The notes: generated from the sequence alone by a model not told the origin. Positions 47,696-56,886 are shown, counted from the stretch's first letter. The stretch is 64,000 nt of DNA from Erythrobacter sp. SCSIO 43205 (GCF_019904235.1 NZ_CP063202.1:2852001-2916000); one strand, 5' to 3'. Made by a program: numbers and translations.

Positions 47696-48799
47696 CTACT
47701 CGGCTGCTTCTGGCAGGCTTGTTTGATATTGGTCGAGCAGGCCAGCTGCGACATCCTCAGGGATTTGTTCCGGCGGATGCTTGCAATAATAGGCGGAAGG
47801 AAGCGTCAATGCCCCGCTTTCCCCGCGATCAAGTGCTTGTTTGCAATAGCGAATAGCATCCACCACACAGGCAGCCGCATTGGGGCTGTCTTCAACTGAC
47901 AGGCGCAATTCCAGGTTCATCGGAACCTCGCCCCATTGCGTTCCCTCGACCCGCAAAAAGCACACTTTGTTGTCGTTTTGCCACGCGACATATTCGGAGG
48001 GACCGATGAGGATATTTTCATCAGCCAAACGCTGAGCGAGAGCGGCTTGCACCGCTTGCGTTTTCGATTCTTTCTTCGAACCCAAACGGTCGCGGTCGAG
48101 CATATTCATAAAATCGGTGTTGCCACCGGTGTTCAATTGATAGGTCCGCTCAATCGCTGCGCCGCGCGCGGCGAACAGGCTCGACAAGGCGCGATGAACG
48201 ATAGTGGCACCCACTTGCGCTTTGATGTCGTCACCGACAATCGGCAGGCCCTTGGCCTTGAAACGGGTTTCCCACTGCTCGTCACTGGCAATAAAGACCG
48301 GAATGCAATTAACCACTGCCACGCCCGCCTCAAGCGCGCAGTCCATGTAGAATTCAGTCGCCTTTTGCGAGCCAACAGGCAGGAAATTGACCAGAATATC
48401 GGCCTTGGAGGCGCGCAACGCCTCAACAATCTCGGCCTTAGAGGCCCCTTGATGATCATCAGCCAGCATAAAGCCACGCTCACCCGCATTGGTCATGTGT
48501 GACGCAACGCCATCAAGGACCGGCCCGCAGACGACTTTGGCGCCTGTGGCTTCAACCTCTTTGTGAAATACGGTCGTGTTGTTTGGAGATGCAAAGATCG
48601 CTTCGGAAATATCTTTCCCGACTTTGCGCGCATCGACATCGATGCCGAGTACAAATTCTATATCTGAAACGGCATAGCCGCCCACGATTTCCCGGATCAG
48701 TCCGGTGGTCGAACCCGTCGACCGATAAAATGATACACCCTGGATCAGCGAACTAGCGCAATTACCCAATCCGACGACGGCGACTTTTATCGATTTCAT
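47696..48799 (-). CDS. ino1: Inositol-3-phosphate synthase
   Basis: A 367-residue NAD-dependent enzyme turning glucose 6-phosphate into myo-inositol phosphate. The short prokaryotic/archaeal form is recognisable: VAVVGLGNCASSLIQG at the NAD site, VNFLPVGSQKATEFYMDCAL, PIVGDDIKAQVGATIVHR, and LNTGGNTDFMNMLD. GGAAG lies four bases before ATG 48799, so the longer upstream frame is rejected. It heads the nine-gene export operon, which ties inositol phosphate to the surface glycan. Confidence 0.95.
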   Translation of the reverse strand: MKSIKVAVVGLGNCASSLIQGVSFYRSTGSTTGLIREIVGGYAVSDIEFVLGIDVDARKVGKDISEAIFASPNNTTVFHKEVEATGAKVVCGPVLDGVASHMTNAGERGFMLADDHQGASKAEIVEALRASKADILVNFLPVGSQKATEFYMDCALEAGVAVVNCIPVFIASDEQWETRFKAKGLPIVGDDIKAQVGATIVHRALSSLFAARGAAIERTYQLNTGGNTDFMNMLDRDRLGSKKESKTQAVQAALAQRLADENILIGPSEYVAWQNDNKVCFLRVEGTQWGEVPMNLELRLSVEDSPNAAACVVDAIRYCKQALDRGESGALTLPSAYYCKHPPEQIPEDVAAGLLDQYQTSLPEAAE

Positions 48800-49190
48800 T
48801 TTACTTCCTAGTACACCCATCATGCCGACACGCGTGTGCGCATCGTAAACTTGCCCCTCCCCTCGGTAGTGCCTGCGATAGCGTTGTGACGTGGCAAAAA
48901 ACACACCATACCGCGCCACATCAAAAGAACTTAGCCATCCCCCCTTGGAGGCAATTCTCTTTTGCAATCACTATGCTTACCTATAACTCTGCGTCCCACA
49001 ATTCGCGCTTGCACACAACCATTAAAAGAAACGCTTGATCGCGAATTTCCTCCAGCCTTGACCCAATTGCCACACGTCTCGTCTTGCAATCATCCAATTT
49101 CACGTGCAGCGATTCGCCTGTTTACCTCGAACGCATGGCCAAAGGCGGTCTTAGGTAGATTAACATATCGCAATACCGGGTCATTCATCT
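48800..49190. other. Divergent intergenic region of the polysaccharide locus
   Basis: These 391 bases lie between the start of the minus-strand export operon and the plus-strand glycosyltransferase. I see no supported gene. It should contain promoters for both directions. Poly-purine and AT-rich patches are present, but I could not assign a promoter or operator by eye. Confidence 0.6.
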
Positions 49191-50312
49191 GTGAAAACCA
49201 TCTGCATTGACTGCCGATACTTGGGAAACAAGCCCAGCGGAATCGGAGAGGTTACCCGCGCGCTTGTCGATCATGCCCCCTTGCTCGCGCCTGAACATCG
49301 GTTCATTTTGATCCGAAACGCAGATCATTGCGAGGCATTAAGCAAAGCAGACAACGTCACGGAAATCCCCCTTCACAATCCCGCAAATGGTCCCGGTACA
49401 TTGTGGTTTTTGCCCTCGATCATCGACCTTGACGGCGTTGATTTGTTTCATGCCCCGTTCAATATTTTGCCGCGCGGCCTTACCATGAAAACGGTCGCGA
49501 CAGTGCATGACATCATGTGGTTAACTCATCCAAAATGGTGCAATCCGCGACCCTATGGGCTGATTGAGCGGCATTTCTATGGGCATGGCATCAATCGAGC
49601 GCTTAATGAAGCATCCGCCATCGCCACGGTCAGCGAGGCGACAAAGCAAGCAATCATAGAGCATCGACCGCATGTCGCACAGCGGCTCCACGTAACCTTG
49701 TCAGGGGTTTCGAGGCGCTTTCGCAAGGTCGCGGTTGATCCTGCGGTGTTGCGAGACATCGGGCTCAAGCATGATCAAAATTTCATTCTCACCGCAGGAC
49801 AATTTGCACCTTACAAGAACCATGAGGGCGCGATTGAAGGCTTCGCAAAAGCCTTCGCAAATCGCCCGGATATAGCCCTAGTCATGGTTCAGCGGCGCAC
49901 CTCAGGCATTGATAAGCTTGTCGAATTGGCGCGCAGACTTGGGGTCGAGGATCGTGTCCACTTCACCGGACCGGTCGAATTCGACACACTTTTACAACTT
50001 TATTCCGGTGCGCTTGCCCTGCTTCATCCATCCTTATGCGAAGGCTTTGGCAATCCGGTTGCCGAGGCGATGGCCTGTGGTTGTCCGGTCATCACCAGCA
50101 ATGTGAGCGCCATGCCAGAAGTCGCGGGCGGCGCGGCGCTTCTGGTGGATCCGCGCGCCTGTGACGATATTGCCCGCGCTTTGCGCCAAGTCGCAGAGGA
50201 TAGCCAGCTGGCCTCGAGAATGCGCACAAAGGGGCTGAAAAGGACAGAAGAGCTCTCTTGGGAGAGTTTCGCCCGTAAAAACGTCGAAATCTACACCAAG
50301 CTCTTGGCCTGA
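49191..50312 (+). CDS. Glycosyltransferase family 4-like protein
   Basis: A 373-residue GT-B enzyme starting at GTG 49191. It has VDLFHAPFNILPRG and TVHDIMWLTHPKW in the N-terminal domain and TAGQFAPYKNHEGAIEGF, then CEGFGNPVAEAMACGCPVITSN in the C-terminal domain, a mannosyl- or rhamnosyltransferase-like pattern. It is transcribed away from the export operon. Its last 22 bases overlap the convergent CDP-alcohol phosphotransferase gene. Confidence 0.9.
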   Translation: MKTICIDCRYLGNKPSGIGEVTRALVDHAPLLAPEHRFILIRNADHCEALSKADNVTEIPLHNPANGPGTLWFLPSIIDLDGVDLFHAPFNILPRGLTMKTVATVHDIMWLTHPKWCNPRPYGLIERHFYGHGINRALNEASAIATVSEATKQAIIEHRPHVAQRLHVTLSGVSRRFRKVAVDPAVLRDIGLKHDQNFILTAGQFAPYKNHEGAIEGFAKAFANRPDIALVMVQRRTSGIDKLVELARRLGVEDRVHFTGPVEFDTLLQLYSGALALLHPSLCEGFGNPVAEAMACGCPVITSNVSAMPEVAGGAALLVDPRACDDIARALRQVAEDSQLASRMRTKGLKRTEELSWESFARKNVEIYTKLLA

Positions 50313-51181
50313 ACGCGAATGCGGCGCGCAGCTCTGGCGGAAACAAGGATCGAGACGATCAGCACCAAGGTCAGACCGACTGCTTCCAATGCGAAGAAAT
50401 AGATGGGCGAGCCCGCCGCCATCGACGCGCCAATTGCAAGCGTGCGGTAATTTGCGCTGAGAAGATAAGTCGAGCGCAGAACCGGCTTCGTCTCTTCGAC
50501 GATGATTTGGCGCAAGGCGGGAAGGCGCGGCCCATCAACCTGTGCCACCAATTGATCGACGGCCCTTGCTCCAGGAGCCAATATCTCGCCAAGCCAAAGA
50601 TAATATGCCGCAAAGCCGCCTAAAATCCCCTTTGGCTGGTCGGGCATCTCGACCGTACTCCGCAAGAAATGCGTTCCATAGACCCAGTGTTGATATTGGC
50701 GGCGCTGGATTTCGTAATGGGCGGCCTGCACGATGCGCCCTGCCCCTGCGCCAATGGCGAGGGTCCACGCAAGGGCAGCCCCAACCTCGGCCTGAAGCAT
50801 GATGCCAAGGCTGACGTATAAAGTAATGTGGCCGACATAATCGCACACGCCGTCGATCACCTCTCCCCTGCTGGAAGAGCGCCCCGTCAATCGCGCCAAA
50901 TCACCATCAGCTCCGTCGAAGACGTGCCAGCTCATGTGAAGTGCAAGGCCCAGAACAACGCCCGCCGCACCGGGCAAGCCGACATAAGCGACAGTCGCCA
51001 TCACAATCATCAATCCGCCCATGATGGAAAGCATATCGGGCGTGACCCAAGTCGGCGCCAAAGCCTTGGCGAGCCTCATCGAGAGCGGGTGGTAAAGATA
51101 GAAGTTGAACCAATCTTCAAGCTCACGCGGACGCGGTTTAAGCGATGGCGCACTTTGGACAGATGGCTTGAGATCGCCCAT
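50291..51181 (-). CDS. CDP-alcohol phosphotransferase family membrane protein
   Basis: A 296-residue membrane enzyme with the complete CDP-alcohol phosphotransferase signature: D89, D92-G93, A96-R97, G106, D110 and D114. About six membrane helices follow the soluble N-terminus (ELEDWFNFYLYHPLSM). Such enzymes move a phospho-alcohol from a CDP-linked donor to another alcohol or lipid. With a probable CDP-inositol maker nearby, phosphoinositol transfer is a reasonable guess. ATG 51181 is chosen; a start at 51247 adds an Arg-rich leader. Confidence 0.85.
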   Translation of the reverse strand: MGDLKPSVQSAPSLKPRPRELEDWFNFYLYHPLSMRLAKALAPTWVTPDMLSIMGGLMIVMATVAYVGLPGAAGVVLGLALHMSWHVFDGADGDLARLTGRSSSRGEVIDGVCDYVGHITLYVSLGIMLQAEVGAALAWTLAIGAGAGRIVQAAHYEIQRRQYQHWVYGTHFLRSTVEMPDQPKGILGGFAAYYLWLGEILAPGARAVDQLVAQVDGPRLPALRQIIVEETKPVLRSTYLLSANYRTLAIGASMAAGSPIYFFALEAVGLTLVLIVSILVSARAARRIRVQAKSLV

Positions 51182-51308
51182 ATCGCTTCGCGCTTTGCTC
51201 CTGATCCGACCTAGCCTGACGCGGTGCACACTTGTCCGCCTGTCCAATCACGATTACGCGCAAGAGCCAGTCTTGAAAACGGTTTTTCGCTGGAGAATGA
51301 AGCAGTCC

Positions 51309-52313
51309 ATGACGCGAGAATTCCTGTTCTTCCCCAGTAACGCCGTCGCGAACCAGCTTGTCGCAGGCGTGCCCACCGCTGTTCGCGCTGCGCTCGCGCT
51401 CAAAGAGCGGGGCGATTTGCGCGAGGGCCCCAAGCTCCTGATCGCCGCACAGGACGGGTGGATCCCGTCTGACTGGACGAAAAGCGAGTTCGCCCGCCTC
51501 TTGCCCGACGTTCGATGGGAGGCGGTCGAGGTGCCAGTGGACGGTTCGCAAGGCGAAACCGAAGCAATCGATGCGGTTGAGTTGCTCTGCGGCAGCTACG
51601 TCGGGTCGCCCCAAAAGGCTCTTCGCTCGCTTGGTGCAAATATTCTCAAAGCGACCGGCAAGTCTTCTGATGGCCTCGTTTCGAGATATTTGAACCGCCC
51701 GATTTCCCGCTCAATATCGCGGGTTCTGCTTAAGATACCCGGCGTCACCCCAATCCATGCGACCGGATTGGCAGCATTTACCGGGCTTCTTATGGCCGCA
51801 GCCCTGCTCTTCGGCGGCGCGCACGGCCTTATCGCGGGCGCAATTCTCTTCCATGCCGCATCAGTGATTGATGGTGTGGATGGCGAGATCGCCCGCGCCA
51901 CCATGCGATCATCGCAGTTCGGGGCGAAGCTCGACACGATCACCGATGGCATCACCAACCTTGCCTTCCTCTGCCTCGCCTCTCTCAACCTTTATTGGCA
52001 GGGCGAGGTTGAGGCCGCGTCCTATGGCGCAATTGGCTTAGGCATTTTAGCAACCGGCCTGACAGCACTCGGATTGAGGTCGATTGCCGTGGGCGGCCCC
52101 TTCACCTTTGACGCGGTGAAAAACAATTTCCGCGCTCGCCCGTCAAAGGTCACCACCTTTCTTGCCGCAATCACATCGCGCGATGTCTATGCCGCGATCT
52201 TCGCGCTCACATTCGCGCTTGGCTTTGCTGAAGGAATGCTGATCATTTTTGCGTGTGCTGTGGGGTTTTGGCTCATCGTAGTACTCATCGTGCTCATAAA
52301 GACCCATCAGTGA
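51309..52313 (+). CDS. CDP-alcohol phosphotransferase resembling the DIPP synthase transferase domain
   Basis: A 334-residue protein from ATG 51309 (ATG 51297 is also possible; GGAG at 51292-51295 is poorly spaced for both). Residues 1-115 form a soluble domain I do not recognise, lacking a GxGxR nucleotidyltransferase loop. Then KSSDGLVSRYLNRPISRSIS leads into the membrane part with D188, D191-G192, A195-R196, G205, D209 and D213. This entry segment recalls the second half of bifunctional CDP-inositol / di-myo-inositol-phosphate-phosphate synthases. It is divergent from the other phosphotransferase gene. Confidence 0.82.
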   Translation: MTREFLFFPSNAVANQLVAGVPTAVRAALALKERGDLREGPKLLIAAQDGWIPSDWTKSEFARLLPDVRWEAVEVPVDGSQGETEAIDAVELLCGSYVGSPQKALRSLGANILKATGKSSDGLVSRYLNRPISRSISRVLLKIPGVTPIHATGLAAFTGLLMAAALLFGGAHGLIAGAILFHAASVIDGVDGEIARATMRSSQFGAKLDTITDGITNLAFLCLASLNLYWQGEVEAASYGAIGLGILATGLTALGLRSIAVGGPFTFDAVKNNFRARPSKVTTFLAAITSRDVYAAIFALTFALGFAEGMLIIFACAVGFWLIVVLIVLIKTHQ

Positions 52314-52438
52314 ATAGCGTCATAGTCGCCTACGCCATATTGCATGAATTACTTGGTAAAGCTCTAGCCAGATCCTTCCCTATCTCATAAGAGGCCCGCG
52401 AAAATCTCTTCCCACCTTATAAAGATCGAAAGAGCCAT

Positions 52439-53560
52439 ATGGCAGATAGCAAACGGATTCTAACTGTTTTCGGAACAAGGCCAGAAGCAATTAAACTCTT
52501 TCCCCTCCTCCATGCTTTGGAAGGAGACCAAAGATTCGTGAGCCGCATTTGCGTCTCAGCCCAGCACCGCTCCATGCTCGATTCCGTGCTTGAGATTGCG
52601 GGAGTTCAGCCTCACCATGATCTCGACCTGATGAAGCCTAATCAATCTCTCGACGCGCTCACCGCAGCGGCGTTGACTGGAATTGGTGCTGTGATGGACG
52701 AAGAAAAGCCCGATTGGGTCATCGTTCAAGGCGACACATCCACGGTGATGGCGGGCGCGCTGGCGGCTTATTACCGCCAAATACCGGTGTGTCATGTAGA
52801 GGCAGGCCTTCGCAGCGGTGACATTTATCGTCCCTGGCCCGAAGAGGTGAACCGCAAGGTGGTGGGCGGTTTTGCCAAGCTCCACTGTGCGCCGACTGAA
52901 ACCGCGGCCAATGCCCTTCGCGCCGAGAACGTTGATCCATCGCTTATCCATGTGACGGGCAATACTGTGATTGACGCGCTGCATTGGGTGACGAAAGAGG
53001 TCGCCGATAAGCCCCAACTCGCCGCCGGCCTTGCTGATATCGAGGAGCGCTTCCAAGGCAAACGCATCATCGGCATGACCAGCCACCGGCGCGAAAATTT
53101 CGGCGAAGGGATGGAGGCAATTGCCAGAGCCGTTCGCGAGATTGCGGCGCGCGAGGATGTGGCGATCATCTTCCCGGTTCACCTCAATCCCAATGTGCGC
53201 AGCGTGATGAATGAAAAGCTCGCAGGACTAGACAACGTCGCGCTGATCGAGCCGCTCGATTACCCGCATTTTGCACGTCTTCTCGATATCGCTACAATCA
53301 TGCTGACCGACAGCGGCGGAGTACAGGAAGAAGCGCCCGCGCTTGGCAAACCTGTCCTTGTAATGCGCGAGACGACCGAGCGGCCCGAGGGTGTCGAAGC
53401 AGGAACGGCCAAGCTCGTTGGCACCGACGCGGACACAATCATCCGCGAGGTCAATGCCTTGCTCGATGACAAAAACGCCTATGAAAGCATGGCTCGCGCG
53501 CACAATCCGTTCGGAGATGGCCGGGCGGCAGTACGCATTTGCAATCTTCTTGCCGAATAA
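52439..53560 (+). CDS. wecB: UDP-N-acetylglucosamine 2-epimerase (non-hydrolysing)
   Basis: A 373-residue cytosolic enzyme interconverting UDP-GlcNAc and UDP-ManNAc. Family blocks are VFGTRPEAIKLFPL at the N-terminus, QGDTSTVMAGALAAYY, HVEAGLRSGDIYRPWPEE, TSHRRENFGEGM and DSGGVQEEAPALGKPV. It is followed by wecC after 96 bases; together they make UDP-N-acetylmannosaminuronic acid, a common capsule building block. The 125 bases upstream contain no gene. Confidence 0.95.
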   Translation: MADSKRILTVFGTRPEAIKLFPLLHALEGDQRFVSRICVSAQHRSMLDSVLEIAGVQPHHDLDLMKPNQSLDALTAAALTGIGAVMDEEKPDWVIVQGDTSTVMAGALAAYYRQIPVCHVEAGLRSGDIYRPWPEEVNRKVVGGFAKLHCAPTETAANALRAENVDPSLIHVTGNTVIDALHWVTKEVADKPQLAAGLADIEERFQGKRIIGMTSHRRENFGEGMEAIARAVREIAAREDVAIIFPVHLNPNVRSVMNEKLAGLDNVALIEPLDYPHFARLLDIATIMLTDSGGVQEEAPALGKPVLVMRETTERPEGVEAGTAKLVGTDADTIIREVNALLDDKNAYESMARAHNPFGDGRAAVRICNLLAE

Positions 53561-53656
53561 GCACACCTATTTGGAAATTGATATCGTGGCAGAGCCCTGC
53601 CACATTTGGCAAGATCTCAAATAATATACAGTCCAAGGCATTGGAGTTAGTTTCGA

Positions 53657-54910
53657 ATGATCAGTAAGACGCTCAACGCAAGCGTAATCGGGCTTGGCTA
53701 TATCGGCTTGCCGACTTCAGCGGTGATTGCACGTGCGGGATGCCGCGTGCACGGGGTCGATGTCAGCCAGCATGTTGTCAATACGATCAACCGGGGCGAG
53801 GTCCATATCGAAGAGGTCGATTTGGACGGATTGGTTCAATCGGTTGTGAATGAGGGTATGCTGACCGCTAGCCTTCAAGTCGAACCAGCCGATGTCTTTG
53901 TGATCGCAGTACCCACTCCTTTTTCAAACGATGGGAAACATACTCCCGATATTTCCTTCGTGTTAGATGCTGCGGAGAAGGTGGCTGCCGTTCTCAAGAA
54001 AGGTGATTGCGTAATTCTGGAATCCACCTCTCCAGTGGGTACGACCGAGAAAATGCGCGACGTGTTCGCACAAAAACGCCCCGACCTGGCAATGCCAGGC
54101 CTGTGCGAAGGAACCCCAGACGTCTCAATCGCGTATTGCCCGGAGCGGGTTTTGCCTGGTCGCATCCTCGAAGAACTCATCCACAATGATCGCTCTATCG
54201 GCGGGATTACACCGCGTTGCGCGCGGAAAGCGCTTACCTTTTACAAACGCTTTGTAAGAGGCGAATGCGTCGTTACTGACGCGCGCTCCGCGGAGATGAC
54301 AAAACTCGTCGAAAACGCCTTTCGCGATGTGAATATTGCGTTTGCCAATGAACTCTCCATGATTGCGGACAAACAGGGCCTCGACGTTTGGGAGGTGATC
54401 CGGCTCGCGAACCGTCACCCGCGCGTGAACGTCCTGCAGCCTGGCCCTGGCGTGGGAGGACACTGTATTGCCGTGGACCCGTGGTTCATCGTCCATGGCG
54501 CACCCGATAAAGCGAAAATCATCCGCCAAGCGCGCGAGACGAACGATGCGAAGATGCACCACGTGCTTGCAAAAGCAAAGGCACTCGCTGACCAGCATCC
54601 AGACGCAAAAATCGCCTGTCTTGGCCTTGCTTTTAAAGCAAACATTGACGACTTCAGAGAAAGCCCCGCGCTCGCAATCGCAGCATCTCTCGCCCACGAT
54701 TTTGGTTCACGTGTGAAAGTGGTTGAGCCCTTTGCCGGGGAATTGCCAAAGGTGTTTTCTGGTACCGACGCATCGCTTGTTGATATAGATTCAGCACTTG
54801 AGGAATGCGATATCCTCTTGCTTTTGGTCGACCACGACGTGTTCAAGGCCATCCCTGAACAAGAGCGGAGCGAAAAAGTGGTTTACGACACTCGAGGAGT
54901 ATGGAGCTGA
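53657..54910 (+). CDS. wecC: UDP-N-acetyl-D-mannosamine dehydrogenase
   Basis: A 417-residue NAD enzyme oxidising UDP-ManNAc to UDP-ManNAcA in two steps. The NAD fold begins VIGLGYIGLPTSAVIARAG, the linker has ESTSPVGTTEKM, and the catalytic Cys lies in GPGVGGHCIAVDPWF near residue 272. The C-terminal UDP-binding domain has GLAFKANIDDFRESPALAI. It is placed right after wecB and is followed, with one base between, by a glycosyltransferase starting at TTG. Confidence 0.94.
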   Translation: MISKTLNASVIGLGYIGLPTSAVIARAGCRVHGVDVSQHVVNTINRGEVHIEEVDLDGLVQSVVNEGMLTASLQVEPADVFVIAVPTPFSNDGKHTPDISFVLDAAEKVAAVLKKGDCVILESTSPVGTTEKMRDVFAQKRPDLAMPGLCEGTPDVSIAYCPERVLPGRILEELIHNDRSIGGITPRCARKALTFYKRFVRGECVVTDARSAEMTKLVENAFRDVNIAFANELSMIADKQGLDVWEVIRLANRHPRVNVLQPGPGVGGHCIAVDPWFIVHGAPDKAKIIRQARETNDAKMHHVLAKAKALADQHPDAKIACLGLAFKANIDDFRESPALAIAASLAHDFGSRVKVVEPFAGELPKVFSGTDASLVDIDSALEECDILLLLVDHDVFKAIPEQERSEKVVYDTRGVWS

Positions 54911-54911
54911 A

Positions 54912-56012
54912 TTGGACACCACAGATCAGACACCAAGATTTGACCTGGTCTCCACTTGGGAGGAAGAGTGTGGCATTTTTGAATATGCCAGCGCCCTCAT
55001 CGGGGAGAAAGTGCTTTCTGAGCGTATCGAGGTGGTCTTTGCCCGCAGATTGAAGAGAGCGGAAGGGCTCGCTCAGAGCTCGCCGGACCGAACACCGCCT
55101 GTTGATCGCTGCTGGGCCACAGGTGACGAGCCACAGACGGATCTTTTGGAGAAGCTGAAGAGCTCTCGCTCCGACGCCTTGTGGTTTCAGTATCACCCCT
55201 CTTTCTTTACCAAAGAGAACTTGAGCGAATTGGGTCAGGCGTTAAAGCAGGCTGGTTACCGACAAAGAGTACTTACCGTGCATAACCCGGAAGGCCTTGC
55301 CGGCACCGGGTTCACCAGCGCCTTTACACATATTATCGTGCACAACGAACAAACTCTTGTGCATCTACCGGAAGATGTACGCCCAAAGTCAAAGGTAATT
55401 CCACATTTCATTTACTCTCGCGAAATGTTCGAGCCACAAGAAACCAGAGACACTTTCACTCTAGCAACCGTTGGATTTGTAGCACAAAACAAGCAAGTGC
55501 CTCTACTGATTGAAGCGTTCTCTATGGCGCATGCTTTGTATGCTGACATGGAGTTACATGTTCTCAGCTCGCCATTCCCAACCCATGCTTCGCACTTTGA
55601 ACTAAGCAAAATCGCGGCTGCAATCCGTCACTCTCCGGCAAAAGCTGCGATCAAGTCCGACTTGAGCCACAAAACTATGTCTCAGGTACTCGGCGACTTG
55701 TCTGCGTCCGATCTGCTTTGCTTGCCGTATGCCGATACAGCTGAATCGGCATCGGGTGCTGCACGTCTGGGGCTGGCAGCGGGCGTCCCGATCCTGCGCT
55801 CCGAAAGCAGTATCTTCTCTGATTTACCTGGTGGCGATATCGTGCTCACAGACTGCAGACCCGAAACCATAGCTGAAGCAATCCTGACGCTGTCGCAATT
55901 GCCAGTTTTGCTTAGCCAAAAGTCTGCGGAAATCGACTCAATTTATGACGAACAGAATGTAAGCCAAACAGCGTTGCGCATTGCCGAGTTACTTAATGAA
56001 AATGGCGGATAG
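54912..56012 (+). CDS. Glycosyltransferase 4-like protein with TTG start
   Basis: A 366-residue protein read from TTG 54912, placed one base after the wecC stop with GGAG seven bases ahead. The open frame reaches back into wecC, but that part is a shadow. The N-terminal half has WFQYHPSFFTKENLSELGQALKQAG, and the C-terminal half has TLATVGFVAQNKQVPLLIEAF and a SDLLCLPYADTAESASGAARLGLAAGVPIL region, as in GT4 enzymes although the EX7E motif is degenerate. Codon use turns more A+T-rich from here on. Confidence 0.72.
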   Translation: MDTTDQTPRFDLVSTWEEECGIFEYASALIGEKVLSERIEVVFARRLKRAEGLAQSSPDRTPPVDRCWATGDEPQTDLLEKLKSSRSDALWFQYHPSFFTKENLSELGQALKQAGYRQRVLTVHNPEGLAGTGFTSAFTHIIVHNEQTLVHLPEDVRPKSKVIPHFIYSREMFEPQETRDTFTLATVGFVAQNKQVPLLIEAFSMAHALYADMELHVLSSPFPTHASHFELSKIAAAIRHSPAKAAIKSDLSHKTMSQVLGDLSASDLLCLPYADTAESASGAARLGLAAGVPILRSESSIFSDLPGGDIVLTDCRPETIAEAILTLSQLPVLLSQKSAEIDSIYDEQNVSQTALRIAELLNENGG

Positions 56013-56886
56013 CTTGAAAGAGATGACCGGAGCGCAAAGAATGCGCATCTATCGGGCTTTGACCCTGAGAGATGCTGACTTTTTGACCGCGTGTATCGAA
56101 GTACTCTCCTCTACAGAAATGAATCATATTGCCCCATCTAGCGATTTTTATGAAAAACTGGCTAGTCATGAGTGGTCGAAGCTTCAAGTCATCGAAGGCC
56201 TTCTTTCGCATTTTGGTTACATTGCTCTTGTGCAAGAGCAGGAACCCGTCACTCGCTACGACTTTGCGCACCTGCTAAACTTTGCTGAAGGCGACGAACA
56301 ACGCTTTGTTTCCATGGCAATAGATTTCGCCGCAGCGCGCCCCCCAACCCCCGATGAAGCTTTGCAGTTTGAGCAACTTCTGGTCTCTGGGCGCAAGAGC
56401 CGGAGGCAAGTGTTTCAGATGATCGCCGAGCGATATGCAGACACCATTTCAATTTATGGCGATGATGTTCTGGTAATTCCGCGCCTCGACAGTTCGTTGA
56501 CCATTTGTCAGACTTGGCGTGAGAGGCTCTACTTTCATCCCAATGTCACTCTCGCTGCCAAACACAATGAGTTTGAAGGTTGGATCGAAGCCAAGGAAGG
56601 CCCGATCTTGTCTTGCGAGTTGACGTTACTTGGGGCTGGTCACTGGCAAGCTTACTATGATCTGAAAAATTCAAATGAGTGCACTCTGCAGATCGACATT
56701 CAGGACCAAAAGACCAAGACTATGTTATGCCGCTCGTGTGCGATCGGAGACCTGAATGGTGTTGCGGGATTTTCCCTTCCCACTGAATCTACGACCGTAC
56801 TGATTAGCATAAGGTGCCTGAACAGGACACTTTCTTGCCGAACCCTTTTGACACCAGTCAATATTCGGCTTCAGCAGGCGAATTAG
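55996..56886 (+). CDS. Unknown protein with DUF4214-like helical segment
   Basis: About 296 residues; the start (ATG 55996 or 56002) overlaps the preceding gene. Residues about 105-150 (FAAARPPTPDEALQFEQLLVSGRKSRRQVFQMIAERY) resemble the helical DUF4214 unit found in proteins of sugar-polymer loci. The last 120 residues look beta-rich, with LTLLGAGHWQAYYDLKNSN. No enzyme motif is evident. Position in the run of glycosyltransferases suggests a part in glycan assembly. Confidence 0.6.
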   Translation: MKMADSLKEMTGAQRMRIYRALTLRDADFLTACIEVLSSTEMNHIAPSSDFYEKLASHEWSKLQVIEGLLSHFGYIALVQEQEPVTRYDFAHLLNFAEGDEQRFVSMAIDFAAARPPTPDEALQFEQLLVSGRKSRRQVFQMIAERYADTISIYGDDVLVIPRLDSSLTICQTWRERLYFHPNVTLAAKHNEFEGWIEAKEGPILSCELTLLGAGHWQAYYDLKNSNECTLQIDIQDQKTKTMLCRSCAIGDLNGVAGFSLPTESTTVLISIRCLNRTLSCRTLLTPVNIRLQQAN

